64,000 nucleotides of DNA from an uncultured Pelagibacteraceae bacterium (GTDB lineage: Bacteria > Pseudomonadota > Alphaproteobacteria > Pelagibacterales > Pelagibacteraceae), in assembly GCA_902533445.1 (NCBI GenBank), contig CACALX010000007.1, forward strand, positions 1-64,000, read 5' to 3'. The position numbers and the translations under genes were made by a program. Positions 27,397-36,926 of the stretch are shown here, piece by piece. Positions within the stretch are counted from its first letter, which is position 1; each line of letters begins with the position of its first letter. The notes under the pieces are model-generated. The model had not been told where the DNA came from. It made no database searches and worked only from the letters and a program-made list of their open reading frames with translations.

Positions 27397-28482
27397 TTAA
27401 ACTATTCCTTTTTTTCTTAAATAAAGAACTTCTTCAGCTCTTTTTATACATGCAAATTCTAGATTATCTTTGGATCTTTTTAGAATTGCATCAATAATCA
27501 ATGGACTTTCATCTTTAGCGCAAGAGTAATTTTTTATAGCTTCTGAGACATCATATTCAGTAATTATATTTTCTATCAATTTTCTTCTAACGATAATTCC
27601 TTTTTTTTTTTCTAACTTGCCTGAAATAATTGATACGCTTAATGATACCAACGCACTTATTATAAAATAAATATATGCTCTTTCACTTAATTTTTTGACT
27701 TCTTCATCAATAAAACCACATTTTTCTAAACTAGATTTAATATGAGATTTATATAATTTGAAACGTGAAAAAGGAAATTCTCTACTTAAACCATCAGAAA
27801 CTGCGGTATTTAAGTTTGGATAAACATGACGTGAATAAAGTTGTTGTTTTATATATTTTGCTGATTTAGTAAAAGCAAGAACGTACCATGAAAAAATTTG
27901 ATCTTCCATATATCTTAATTTTTCGTCAAAAAATAAATTATTATCAGTAATTATAGAACGTCTTATCAGTCTTCCTGTTAAATCAAACAAACTTACCGTT
28001 GGTAAGGTGTTATAAAATCTTCTTCTCATTTCATCCATAATTTCAGATTTGCCCAAGTTTTGATTTGAATTGTAAATAAAAATGTTCTCTCTTTTGTTTT
28101 TTGAATTATCAATCCATTTTTTGTCACAGATTACCACATCATAATTATTTTTTACTGCTATATCGTACATTATATTGAGCGTATTTGGCTCAATTTCATC
28201 GTCAATATCAAAAAAAAATACATACTCTCCAATAGAATTTTTTAAGCCAAAATTTCTAGCTGCTGACGGTCCTAAATTTGATTTCATAGAAAATAATTTA
28301 GTATGATTTATTTTTTTTTTATTTAATAAATCAAAACTGTTATCAGTCGATCCATCATTAACCATTAATATTTCATAGGGTTTTTTAAAATTTACATTTT
28401 TTATTACCGTGAGAAAATTTTCTATATACTTTTCAGCATTATAAAAAGGAACAATGATACTTATTAAAGGTTTTTTTTGCAT
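27397..28482 (-). CDS. Family 2 glycosyltransferase
   Basis: A 361-residue GT-A fold enzyme. Residues 6-16 read ISIIVPFYNAE, NDGSTDNS is near 40, and the metal-binding D-x-D lies in FFDIDDEIEP near 95. These are standard GT2 motifs. It transfers a sugar from a nucleotide sugar, probably to a cell-surface glycan. The C-terminal 150 residues are a helical region without a clear name. It lies 33 bases after a radical SAM gene on the same strand, forming an isolated two-gene locus. Confidence 0.9.
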   Translation of the reverse strand: MQKKPLISIIVPFYNAEKYIENFLTVIKNVNFKKPYEILMVNDGSTDNSFDLLNKKKINHTKLFSMKSNLGPSAARNFGLKNSIGEYVFFFDIDDEIEPNTLNIMYDIAVKNNYDVVICDKKWIDNSKNKRENIFIYNSNQNLGKSEIMDEMRRRFYNTLPTVSLFDLTGRLIRRSIITDNNLFFDEKLRYMEDQIFSWYVLAFTKSAKYIKQQLYSRHVYPNLNTAVSDGLSREFPFSRFKLYKSHIKSSLEKCGFIDEEVKKLSERAYIYFIISALVSLSVSIISGKLEKKKGIIVRRKLIENIITEYDVSEAIKNYSCAKDESPLIIDAILKRSKDNLEFACIKRAEEVLYLRKKGIV

Positions 28483-28515
28483 TAAACAGTGTATAGGCTA
28501 ATTTTATTTAAAAAA

Positions 28516-29748
28516 TTAACTATAAATTTTATATGGAATTGGTTTAGATACTTGTTCTCCACCTTCTATCATACCTCTACCATCATAACCTACAGAGCTT
28601 GAAGGATCATATGGTCTGCCATCACAAAAATCACAAGCAGGAAAAAACTGTCTACCTTTGATGAAATTTTTTAATTTAATTTTTAAATTATTTGTTTCAT
28701 TTAATAGCTCAATATAGTCAGCTTGATTATTTGGAACTGCTTTCAATGTATATGCGTTTGCGATGAATGGACAGGTGTAAAGCCTACCATTTAAAAGTGT
28801 ATAAAGTTGTGTGCTACAGCATTCTTTAAAAACTTCTTTTAACTTTGAAGGTGTTCTATTGTGTTGATGAATTCTACTACAATCAACCCAATTTTCAGGC
28901 GGACTTCTATTGTAAGTAATGTTGAAGTAATCAAGTTTTTCAATCATTTTTTCGATATTCTTTGATAATTTTCCATAGTCTGTAATTGTAAAATTAACCT
29001 TTTTTTTATCAAAAGACTCTAATTGATCATCTTTTGGAGCTATTGTCCCATTTGTATAAACAAATATTTTAGCTGTTGGGTTGTTCTTTGATATATCATT
29101 AACAACATCAGCCCACCCTTTGTTCATTAAAGGTTCACCACCTATTACTCTAAATTCTGAAATGTGGTCAACATTTTTATATAATTTATCTAAAGCCTGT
29201 AGTATTTCTTGATGATCTGTATTTTTAGCATCAGTATAATATTGCATAAGATTTGAACAATTTCTGCATTTTAATGAGCATTTAGTCGTTACCATAACAT
29301 CCAAGCTTCTCATATAAGTTTTATCTCCATCAAAATAAAAACGATGACTTTTTTTATTAACCTCAATTTTTTCTTTCATAAATAAATTGGAAATTTGATA
29401 ATTATGATTATTAATTTCATAATTTTCTAATATCTGTAAGGGTGAGTAAAACTCATTATAACCAAGTTCAAATAACGGATCTAAACATTTTTGTATATCA
29501 TGATAAGCAATTATTATACGCGCATTTGGAAATCTTTCAGGTAATGAAGGGGTATGAACAACCTCTAATCCGCAAATTTTTTTTTCTGATTTTCTTTTTT
29601 CACTATCACATAAAGCTGAAATAACAATTCCCGAATCAAGACAAGCTTTAATAATTGCCTCAACCTCTCTAACTGCTGCAGCAATTATTACTGGTGGTCC
29701 TGGTTTCTTTAAGACATCTAAACAATTATAATTAGCTTTCATTTTCAT
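28516..29748 (-). CDS. Radical SAM protein with N-terminal Rossmann-like domain
   Basis: A 410-residue protein. Residues about 15-110 form a Rossmann-like domain (VIIAAAVREVEAIIKACLDSG, ALCDSEKRK, LFELGYNEFYSPLQ), similar to the sugar-binding or CoA-binding-like modules in glycan genes. The radical SAM core then starts with C157-x3-C161-x2-C164 and continues to RVIGGEPLMNKGW. C-terminal cysteines (CSTQLYTL...YTC and CDFC) suggest an extra cluster, as in SPASM/twitch proteins. The substrate is unknown. It sits upstream of a GT2 gene, so modification of a sugar or a peptide attached to the surface is possible. Confidence 0.85.
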   Translation of the reverse strand: MKMKANYNCLDVLKKPGPPVIIAAAVREVEAIIKACLDSGIVISALCDSEKRKSEKKICGLEVVHTPSLPERFPNARIIIAYHDIQKCLDPLFELGYNEFYSPLQILENYEINNHNYQISNLFMKEKIEVNKKSHRFYFDGDKTYMRSLDVMVTTKCSLKCRNCSNLMQYYTDAKNTDHQEILQALDKLYKNVDHISEFRVIGGEPLMNKGWADVVNDISKNNPTAKIFVYTNGTIAPKDDQLESFDKKKVNFTITDYGKLSKNIEKMIEKLDYFNITYNRSPPENWVDCSRIHQHNRTPSKLKEVFKECCSTQLYTLLNGRLYTCPFIANAYTLKAVPNNQADYIELLNETNNLKIKLKNFIKGRQFFPACDFCDGRPYDPSSSVGYDGRGMIEGGEQVSKPIPYKIYS

Positions 29749-29829
29749 ACAATTTTAATTAAACAACTTAAGGTTTATTTTATATATATTTTCGAATCAA
29801 ATATATACTAATGTTTCTGATAATTTAAA

Positions 29830-31134
29830 TTATATTTCAGACCTTGCTCTTAAACGTTCATAAATCAGCCTAGCCCTAACTCCTAAACTTAAAATTGGAT
29901 CAGGTGGAAGCCAAGTAGGTTTATTTCTTGCTTCAATAATTTGTATCTCTTTTGTAATTTCATTACTTGCTTTAATTGCTATTTGTTCTCCAAATAAAGT
30001 ACCAACCCCAATACCAGAGCCGTTATAACAACCTGCAACAAATATATTATCATCTATTTTTTCAAAAATTTGAGAACTATTTCTTGTTCTTGAAACTATG
30101 CCTGACCAAGAAAATTGGATAATATTATCAGGTAATTCAGGAAATCTTTTTTTAATTCCAATCTTTTGTTTAAATGATCTTTTAGTTAATTCAGATTTAG
30201 CCATTTGATAAGAATTGTAAACTTCTGCAGTATTTCTAATTAATATTCTTCTATCTTTTGTCATTCTAATCGTTGCACCCATTGGCCTTACTGGTAATAC
30301 ACCCCATTCTTTTGGTTCGCCAATAGATTTAAATTCTTCATCAGATAACCTTCTTGTCATGCTCGCAGTTAAAGTAATGGGAAAATTATAATTTGATTTT
30401 ATTCCTAGTGATTTTAAAAAACCATTCGTAGCAAAAATAATATTTTTTGTTTTAATTATTCCATTTTTGAAATTACAATAAATAAAATCTTCATTTTTAG
30501 TCCAATTTAATAAACAAGAATTTTCATACAAAAAAACATTGGAAGGTAAAGCATCAACCATTGCTCTAACTAATTTTCCTGGATGTAATAGAATACCACC
30601 CTTGGTGTAAAGTCCGATATTATAAAAACTAGTACCCAATTTTTCAGACAATTCTTTGTTTCCATATAGACTGTGTTCAAAGCCTAACTTAGATAATGTA
30701 TTTGAAAAATTTTCTAAAATTTTTTTATCTTCAATTTTTGATGAAGCAAAATATTTACCACTTTCATTCCAATCACAATCTACTTGATGTTCTTTAATAA
30801 ATTTTTTTACTACATCTATTCCTAATGAATAAATATCAGCTTTCTTTTTATAATTTTGCAATTCTTTATTTGATGTAAAACCATCATTCAAAGTTGTATC
30901 AACCAAATAACCAGAATTTCTTCCACTAGCGCCCTCACCTGCTAGTTGGGCATCTGCTAGTATAATTTTTAAATTTGAATTTATTTTAGCTAATTTTCTT
31001 GCAGCAGACAGACCTGTATAACCAGCTCCTATTATTAACCAATCACACTCGTCGTTTGATAAAAGAAACTTGATGTTTGTTCTTGGATTAAGGTCATTAA
31101 TCCAACTACAGCTATTATCGTTAGTCACTTCCAT
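29830..31134 (-). CDS. FAD-dependent oxidoreductase, DAO family (possible taurine dehydrogenase TauY)
   Basis: A 434-residue flavoprotein with the FAD motif WLIIGAGYTGLSAARKL near residue 35 and GEGASGRNSGYLVDTTL after the second strand, both typical of D-amino-acid-oxidase-like enzymes. The C-terminal GCYNGSGIGVGTLFG closes the FAD site. It is 39 bases downstream of xsc on the same strand. In taurine degraders the large subunit TauY of taurine dehydrogenase belongs to this family and makes sulfoacetaldehyde, the Xsc substrate. That is a contextual inference; no TauX small subunit is visible. It could also be a gamma-glutamylputrescine or other amine oxidase. Confidence 0.75.
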   Translation of the reverse strand: MEVTNDNSCSWINDLNPRTNIKFLLSNDECDWLIIGAGYTGLSAARKLAKINSNLKIILADAQLAGEGASGRNSGYLVDTTLNDGFTSNKELQNYKKKADIYSLGIDVVKKFIKEHQVDCDWNESGKYFASSKIEDKKILENFSNTLSKLGFEHSLYGNKELSEKLGTSFYNIGLYTKGGILLHPGKLVRAMVDALPSNVFLYENSCLLNWTKNEDFIYCNFKNGIIKTKNIIFATNGFLKSLGIKSNYNFPITLTASMTRRLSDEEFKSIGEPKEWGVLPVRPMGATIRMTKDRRILIRNTAEVYNSYQMAKSELTKRSFKQKIGIKKRFPELPDNIIQFSWSGIVSRTRNSSQIFEKIDDNIFVAGCYNGSGIGVGTLFGEQIAIKASNEITKEIQIIEARNKPTWLPPDPILSLGVRARLIYERLRARSEI

Positions 31135-31173
31135 GAAGTGACTTTACGATAATTGATAAATTTTTAAAAGATT

Positions 31174-32958
31174 TTAAGAGTTTAATGAAGGTTGTTTCTT
31201 CATATCTGCTTTGTTGATACCAGCAACTCTTACCGGTTTCTTCATCGCATCTCTTCTAAATGGCTCTCCAAGTTCTTGGTTTAGAATTACTTCTATAAAT
31301 GTTGTAATTCCTTTCTTTTGATCTTCACAAGATTGCTTGATTGCATTTGTTGTTTCTTCCATTGTTCTAACGGTTACACCTTTTAAACCACATGCATCAG
31401 CAACTTTAGCGTAACTTAATTCAGGGTCTAACTCAGTTCCAACAAAATTGTTATCAAACCATAGAGTAGTATTTCTTTTTTCTGCACCCCATTGATAATT
31501 TCTGAAAATTACCATTGTAATTGCAGGCCATTCTTCTCTTGCGCATGAGCTCATTTCGTTCATGCTAATTCCAAAAGCTCCATCACCTGCGAAACCAATT
31601 ACTGGAGTATCAGGGCAACCAATTTTTGCACCTAGTATAGATGGAAATCCATAACCACAAGGTCCAAATAAACCTGGGGCTAAATATTTTCTTGGTTTTT
31701 CAAAAGTTGGGTAAGCATTACCAATGGCGCAGTTATTTCCAATATCACTTGAAATAATTACATCATCAGGCATACCAGATTGAATTGCTCTCCAAGCTTG
31801 TCTTGGAGACATTCTATCTGCATCTCTTTCTCTAGCTTCTTTATTCCAAACTGTTCCTTCATCATCATCTTCATGATCTAAACTTGAAAGTTTTTGTAAC
31901 CATGCAGATTTTGTTTGGTGAATTAAATCTTTTCTAGCTTGTCTATCAATATCTCCAGCATTTGAAGATAGTTTTGCTAAAATTTGCTCAGCAACTAGTT
32001 TTGCATCACCACTTATTCCAACTGTAACTTTTTTAGTTAAACCAATTCTATCTGGATTAATATCTACCTGAATTATGTTTGCATTCTTAGGCCAATAATC
32101 AATTCCATATCCTGGTAAAGTTGAAAATGGATTTAATCTTGTACCTAGCGCTAAAACAACATCAGCTTTTGAAATTAATTCCATTGCAGCTTTTGAACCA
32201 TTATAACCTAAAGGTCCTACTGCTAATGGGTGGCTTCCTGGAAAGCTATCGTTATGTTGATATCCAGAACATACTGGTGCATCTAATTTTTCAGCAAGGT
32301 TTTTAGTTGCATCTATAGCTCCACCAATTACAACACCAGCACCAGAAAGTATTACTGGAAATTTTGCATTAGATAATAAATGAGCAGCTTTAGACACAGC
32401 ATCATTACCTCCACCTTGTCTTTCTAATCTAACAATTGGTGGTAGATCAATATCAACAACTTGACACCAATAATCTCTTGGTACATTTATTTGTGCAGGT
32501 GCAGAACCTCTTATTGCTTTTTCAATTACTCTATTTAGAACTTCTGCCATTCTTGAAGGATCTCTAACCTCTTCTTGATAACAAACCATGTCTTTAAACA
32601 AATTCATTTGTTCTACCTCTTGAAAACCACCTTGACCCATTGTTTTATTTGCAGCTTGTGGTGTTACCAATAATAGAGGTGTATGGTTCCAGTAAGCTGT
32701 TTTAATTGGAGTTACTAGTCCTGTAATTCCTGGTCCGTTTTGCGCAATAACCATTGACATTTTACCAGTAGCTCTGGTGTAACCATCAGCAATTAAACCA
32801 CCATTTGTTTCATGAGCAACATCCCAAAATGTAATTCCTGCATCAGGGAAAATATCTGAAATTGGCATAAACGCAGAGCCGATAATTCCAAAAGCGTGCT
32901 CAATTCCATGCATTTGTAAAACTTTTACAAAAGCTTCTTCTGTTGTCATTTTCGTCAT
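31174..32958 (-). CDS. xsc: Sulfoacetaldehyde acetyltransferase
   Basis: A 594-residue thiamine-diphosphate enzyme. The start MTKMTTEEAFVKVLQMHGIEHAFGIIGSAFMPISDIFPDAGITFWDVAHE and the block APLLLVTPQAANKTMGQGGFQEVEQM-like region at about 90-115 are diagnostic for Xsc among acetolactate-synthase-like enzymes. The TPP-binding GDGAFGISMNEMSS lies near 465. It converts sulfoacetaldehyde and phosphate to acetyl phosphate and sulfite in the cytosol. It faces suyAB across a 112-base promoter region. No phosphotransacetylase gene is in the window. Confidence 0.94.
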   Translation of the reverse strand: MTKMTTEEAFVKVLQMHGIEHAFGIIGSAFMPISDIFPDAGITFWDVAHETNGGLIADGYTRATGKMSMVIAQNGPGITGLVTPIKTAYWNHTPLLLVTPQAANKTMGQGGFQEVEQMNLFKDMVCYQEEVRDPSRMAEVLNRVIEKAIRGSAPAQINVPRDYWCQVVDIDLPPIVRLERQGGGNDAVSKAAHLLSNAKFPVILSGAGVVIGGAIDATKNLAEKLDAPVCSGYQHNDSFPGSHPLAVGPLGYNGSKAAMELISKADVVLALGTRLNPFSTLPGYGIDYWPKNANIIQVDINPDRIGLTKKVTVGISGDAKLVAEQILAKLSSNAGDIDRQARKDLIHQTKSAWLQKLSSLDHEDDDEGTVWNKEARERDADRMSPRQAWRAIQSGMPDDVIISSDIGNNCAIGNAYPTFEKPRKYLAPGLFGPCGYGFPSILGAKIGCPDTPVIGFAGDGAFGISMNEMSSCAREEWPAITMVIFRNYQWGAEKRNTTLWFDNNFVGTELDPELSYAKVADACGLKGVTVRTMEETTNAIKQSCEDQKKGITTFIEVILNQELGEPFRRDAMKKPVRVAGINKADMKKQPSLNS

Positions 32959-33007
32959 AAAACTAGAACCTCTCTAAAGAATAAATATATTAATTTTTAC
33001 AATTTAT

Positions 33008-33035
33008 TTGTTAATTTTTGCGATTAATATATAAG
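33008..33035 (+). promoter_or_regulatory. Putative sigma-70 promoter for suyAB
   Basis: In the xsc-suyA divergent spacer (32959-33070), TTGTTA at 33008-33013 and TATAAG at 33030-33035 are separated by 16 bases. They resemble -35 and -10 elements, giving a leader of roughly 30 bases to the suyA start. The genome is so AT-rich that such matches arise by chance, so confidence is modest. No clear Shine-Dalgarno precedes suyA. The rest of the spacer holds nothing symmetric that stands out. Confidence 0.35.
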
Positions 33036-33070
33036 AATTTACAAATTTCAAACAAACAAATCGACACGAT

Positions 33071-33355
33071 ATGGCAACAGATATAATCATACACGATAAA
33101 AAAGACAACGTAGGAGTAGTTGTTATTGAAAAAATCACTCCAAAACAAGACTGTGCATGCTGGATAATGGAAGATGACAGTTCAACAAATATTCAATCAT
33201 TAGATGAAATCCCATTGGGTCATAAAATAGCTATGGTTGACCTTAATGAAGGTGATACAATTCTTAAATATGGTCACGATATAGGTAAAGTGGTCAAATC
33301 AATAAAAAAAGGTGAACATGTTCATGTTCACAATGTGAAAACAAAGAAGTGGTAG
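33071..33355 (+). CDS. suyA: Sulfolactate sulfo-lyase small subunit (SAF domain)
   Basis: A 94-residue SAF-domain protein of the UxaA/GarD N-terminal type. The motifs [26 protein letters not shown] and the closing [16 protein letters not shown] are characteristic of this small subunit. Followed after 4 bases by a UxaA-type large subunit, it makes the SuyA/SuyB pair, which splits (R)-sulfolactate into pyruvate and sulfite. Altronate dehydratase has the same architecture, but the neighbours (xsc, sulfite exporter, APS reductase) favour SuyA. Confidence 0.87.
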   Translation: MATDIIIHDKKDNVGVVVIEKITPKQDCACWIMEDDSSTNIQSLDEIPLGHKIAMVDLNEGDTILKYGHDIGKVVKSIKKGEHVHVHNVKTKKW

Positions 33356-33359
33356 TATT

Positions 33360-34526
33360 ATGGAAATTCCAAAAAGTTTTTTAGGTTACAAAAGAGAAAA
33401 CGGCAGAGCCGGAACAAGAAATCATGTAATAATTTTACCAGTAGATGATATTTCAAACGCATGTGCTGAAGCAGTCGCAAACAATATAAAAGGAACAATA
33501 GCTCTACCCCATTCTTATGGAAGACTACAATTTGGTGCCGATTTAGAATTGCACTTCAGAACGATGATTGGTACTGGCTGTAACCCAAATGTTGCGGCTG
33601 TAATAGTTATTGGTATTGAGCCTAAATGGACTAAAAAAATTGTTGATGGCATTGCTAAAACTGGAAAACCTGTTGAAGGATTTCACATTGAAAGAACCGG
33701 TGACATTGGAACTACAATGAAAGCATCAAAAAAAGCGCAAGAATTTGTAATGTGGGCATCAGAAAAACAAAGAGAGGAATGTCCAATGAGTGATCTTTGG
33801 ATTTCAGTAAAATGTGGTGAGTCTGATACTACATCTGGTTTAGCTGCAAACCCAACCGTAGGTAACTTAATGGATAAGCTAGAACCATTAGGGGTTCACT
33901 TGTGTTTTGGTGAAACATCAGAATTAACTGGTGCAGAACAAGTTTGTGCAACCAGAGGTGCTACAAAAGAGGCTTCAGAAAAATTTATGAAAACTTGGAG
34001 TTCTTATAATGATTTTATATTAAAAGAAGCAACTGATGATCTTTCTGAAAGTCAGCCAACAGCTGGAAATATAGCTGGAGGATTGACAACAATTGAAGAA
34101 AAAGCATTTGGAAATTTTCAAAAAATTGGAAATTGTAAATTTATTGATGTGCTTGAACCAGCTGAAGAACCTACTAAAGGAAAGGGTTTATATTTTATGG
34201 ATACTTCATCTGCAGCTGCAGAATGTGTAACACTTCAAGCAGCAGCTGGATTTAATATTCATTTGTTTCCAACAGGCCAAGGAAATATTGTAGGAAACCC
34301 AATTGAACCAGTTGTTAAATTAACTGCAAACCCTCTTACTGTTAAAGGCATGGGTGAACATATTGACTGTGATGTTTCTAAAATTCTTTCAAGAGAAATG
34401 AATTTATCAGAGGCAGGTGATGAGCTAATTAAAACAACTTTAAGAGTTGCTAACGGACGATTAACTTGTGCAGAAGCTCTAGGTCACAAAGAATTTGTGA
34501 TGACCAAGCTTTACAGAAGTGCTTAA
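33360..34526 (+). CDS. suyB: Sulfolactate sulfo-lyase large subunit
   Basis: A 388-residue UxaA/GarD C-terminal family protein (usual for SuyB and for the large part of altronate dehydratase). It starts [22 protein letters not shown], continues with [19 protein letters not shown], then [15 protein letters not shown], and has [19 protein letters not shown] with conserved Cys for an Fe site. It forms the sulfo-lyase with SuyA, releasing sulfite and pyruvate in the cytosol. The adjacent YeiH exporter and nearby aprBA give a route for the sulfite. Altronate/galactarate dehydratase is the alternative reading. Confidence 0.86.
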   Translation: MEIPKSFLGYKRENGRAGTRNHVIILPVDDISNACAEAVANNIKGTIALPHSYGRLQFGADLELHFRTMIGTGCNPNVAAVIVIGIEPKWTKKIVDGIAKTGKPVEGFHIERTGDIGTTMKASKKAQEFVMWASEKQREECPMSDLWISVKCGESDTTSGLAANPTVGNLMDKLEPLGVHLCFGETSELTGAEQVCATRGATKEASEKFMKTWSSYNDFILKEATDDLSESQPTAGNIAGGLTTIEEKAFGNFQKIGNCKFIDVLEPAEEPTKGKGLYFMDTSSAAAECVTLQAAAGFNIHLFPTGQGNIVGNPIEPVVKLTANPLTVKGMGEHIDCDVSKILSREMNLSEAGDELIKTTLRVANGRLTCAEALGHKEFVMTKLYRSA

Positions 34527-34544
34527 TTAAAAAAACTTTATTTT

Positions 34545-35618
34545 ATGGATAAAAATAAGTACCTGGTACTTTTACCTGGTATTATTCTTGCGTTTGTTCT
34601 TTATACACTTTCTCAAGGTTTTAATAATATTATTGGTACTGAGTTATTAGGATATGAAAAAAGCCCCATATCCACTGCAATGATTGCAATCCTTTTAGGA
34701 ATGTTCTTTGGAAATGTTTTTAGTATTAGGGAAAGCTTTGTAAGAGGTTTAGATTTTACTCAAAAAAATATTTTAAAACTTGGAATAATTTGCTTAGGTA
34801 TTCAATTAAAACCTTTTGAGTTTCTAGAATTTGGTGCAATTGCTATTCCTTTAATAGTAATTTGTATCATAAGTGTATTGGTAGTCATTAAACTCTTAAT
34901 CAATAAATTAAAGATTCCTAGAAATATGGCTTATCTAATTTCTATCGGAAGCACAGTATGTGGAACAACAGCCATCATGGCAACTGCTCCTGTTATTGGT
35001 GCCAAAAAAAATGAGATATCCTATGCAATTGCGAACATCACTTTGTTTGGAATTCTCTCAATGTTGATCTATCCATACTTTGCAAATTTTTATTTTAATG
35101 GTGAACCACTTCTAATCGGTTTGTTTTTAGGAACTTCTATACATGAAACAGCGCAAGTAGCAGCTGCTGGATTGATCTATGATCAGCAATTCAATAGTCC
35201 AGAGACTTTAAATGTAGCAACAGTTACTAAACTAATCAGAAATACTTTTTTGATTATTATGATACCCTTGTTTGCGTATCTTTATAACAGAGGCCAATCT
35301 AAAGAAAAAAAATACTCAATAATTGATATTTTTCCCTATTTTGTACTTGGATTTGTTGCAATGATTATTGTTCGAAATGTTGGTGATCAAATTTTTATTA
35401 CTAACAATAGTGAAATTTGGCTTAGCACTGTAGATAGCATTAAATCTTTATCAAAAATATTTCTCACAATGGCAATGGCAGCAATTGGTATGTCTACAAA
35501 TTTGAGAGATATAAAAAGTATGGGATACAAACCTTTTGTGGTTGGATTTGTTGGAATGGCTACTGTTGGAATTGTTTGTTTAGGTACGATTGAATTTTAT
35601 CTTTACTTTTTAAATTAA
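34545..35618 (+). CDS. YeiH/UPF0324 family membrane protein (putative sulfate exporter)
   Basis: A 357-residue protein with about ten hydrophobic helices. The patterns LLPGIILAFVLYTLSQGF, SPISTAMIAILLGMFFGN and ISIGSTVCGTTAIMATAPVIGAKKNEISYAIANITLFG are characteristic of PF03601 proteins, annotated as putative sulfate exporters. Here it follows suyB by 18 bases, which fits export of sulfite or sulfate from sulfonate breakdown. The transported ion is inferred, not shown. Its stop overlaps the stop of the convergent tauE gene by 4 bases. Confidence 0.88.
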   Translation: MDKNKYLVLLPGIILAFVLYTLSQGFNNIIGTELLGYEKSPISTAMIAILLGMFFGNVFSIRESFVRGLDFTQKNILKLGIICLGIQLKPFEFLEFGAIAIPLIVICIISVLVVIKLLINKLKIPRNMAYLISIGSTVCGTTAIMATAPVIGAKKNEISYAIANITLFGILSMLIYPYFANFYFNGEPLLIGLFLGTSIHETAQVAAAGLIYDQQFNSPETLNVATVTKLIRNTFLIIMIPLFAYLYNRGQSKEKKYSIIDIFPYFVLGFVAMIIVRNVGDQIFITNNSEIWLSTVDSIKSLSKIFLTMAMAAIGMSTNLRDIKSMGYKPFVVGFVGMATVGIVCLGTIEFYLYFLN

Positions 35619-36694
35619 GATTTCAATAACATTTGTTTTCTAAACTTTGAAATAAATCTTCTTATAAACGCAGCAGCTACACCTAAAAATATTGCAAACA
35701 TAATTGTAAATAGTCCATAAAAGAAAGGCATCTCTTTAGAAAAATCAATTATAAATTGAGAAAAGAAATTTAATTCTGAACTAGTTACTTTAGTTGCTCC
35801 ATTTATAATTTTTTCTGCAAAAAAAGTATCGTATGCTATTGCTATACCTACAATAAGTAATAAAGTTGCTAATAAAGCTCTTAAACCAGAGCTATTGATT
35901 CTTTCTCCTAATTTTTGCCCGACCTGAACTCCTATGATAGATCCTACAACCAACATAAGAACTAGTAATAAATCTATAGATCCATAATTAAAAGAATGAA
36001 GAAAAGTAACAACTACACTTACAAAAATTGTTACAAACAATGATGTACCAGGAACTAATTTAGTAGGCATTTTAATTATATAAATCATTGCTGGAACTAA
36101 AATAAACGCACCTCCTATTCCCATGATGGCTGCGATAAAACCAACTAATAGACCAATTATAATTGGAGTAAAAATACTCTCATATAATTTAGACTTTGGA
36201 AATCTCATTCTTAATGGAAGACCATGTATCCAATAATGAACATGTAATTTTTTTTTAACTACGATGTTTCTTTTGGCTTTGTCTATTTCACCCAAACTTT
36301 CAACAAGCATTAAGGTTCCAATTATTGCTAATATATACATATAAGCCAGAGAGATAACTGTATCAATTTTCCCAATACCTTTGAAATATGTAAATGTGTA
36401 AATTCCTAAAGAAGTTCCAATTACACCTCCAATCACAATCATTGAACCCATTTTATAATCTAAAGTATTTTTTAAATAATGTGTCGTAGATCCAGAAACT
36501 GAAGTAGCTAAAATATTATTTGCTTCATTTGCAACTGCATATGCAGGAGGTATTCCTAAAAAAATTAGAAAAGGTGTCATTAAAAAACCACCCCCAACTC
36601 CAAATAAACCTGATAGAACTCCAACAATAGCACTTAACAAAAGTATCTCTACAGGATTAACAAATACTTGGGCTATTGGTAAAAATACTTCCAT
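35615..36694 (-). CDS. tauE: TauE/SafE family sulfite exporter
   Basis: A 359-residue membrane protein with two homologous halves. Both begin with the TauE pattern: GVLSGLFGVGGGFLMTPFLIFLGIPP near residue 25 and LVGFIAAIMGIGGAFILVPAMIYIIKMP near 180. A charged loop of about 45 residues joins the halves. The family exports sulfite or sulfoacetate. It is transcribed in the direction of the aprM-B-A genes and lies downstream of a 48-aa membrane peptide. It converges on yeiH with a 4-base overlap, so two predicted exporters sit end to end in this sulfur locus. Confidence 0.9.
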   Translation of the reverse strand: MEVFLPIAQVFVNPVEILLLSAIVGVLSGLFGVGGGFLMTPFLIFLGIPPAYAVANEANNILATSVSGSTTHYLKNTLDYKMGSMIVIGGVIGTSLGIYTFTYFKGIGKIDTVISLAYMYILAIIGTLMLVESLGEIDKAKRNIVVKKKLHVHYWIHGLPLRMRFPKSKLYESIFTPIIIGLLVGFIAAIMGIGGAFILVPAMIYIIKMPTKLVPGTSLFVTIFVSVVVTFLHSFNYGSIDLLLVLMLVVGSIIGVQVGQKLGERINSSGLRALLATLLLIVGIAIAYDTFFAEKIINGATKVTSSELNFFSQFIIDFSKEMPFFYGLFTIMFAIFLGVAAAFIRRFISKFRKQMLLKS

Positions 36695-36723
36695 AAAAAA
36701 TCTAAAACTTTTTAAAGAAAAAC

Positions 36724-36870
36724 TTAGCTAAAAGCAATAAACGTTCCAACTAAAATCACTCCCCAGTAAGCTGTTAAGCTTGCTACAATTCCTGCTTTAA
36801 TAAATATTATTTTAAAATTTGAGAATTTGTTTATAATTTTTAAGTTAGAAAGTAACATTGAATTCGTCAT
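36724..36870 (-). CDS. Small single-helix membrane protein (48 aa) in apr locus
   Basis: ATG at 36870-36868 opens a 48-residue frame: MTNSMLLSNLKIINKFSNFK, then a hydrophobic segment rich in Ile, Val and Ala with TAYWGVILVGTFIAF to the end. One membrane helix is predicted, with a basic N-terminal half. It fills the 232-base gap between the 116-aa apr-associated gene and tauE, all on the minus strand. No family is recognised. It might be an accessory subunit of the adjacent exporter or of the AprM complex (speculation). Confidence 0.55.
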   Translation of the reverse strand: MTNSMLLSNLKIINKFSNFKIIFIKAGIVASLTAYWGVILVGTFIAFS

Positions 36871-36926
36871 TACACCCACAACGAAATTTGTCAAACAATT
36901 ATTTATTATTAAGCAAATTTTTTTGC

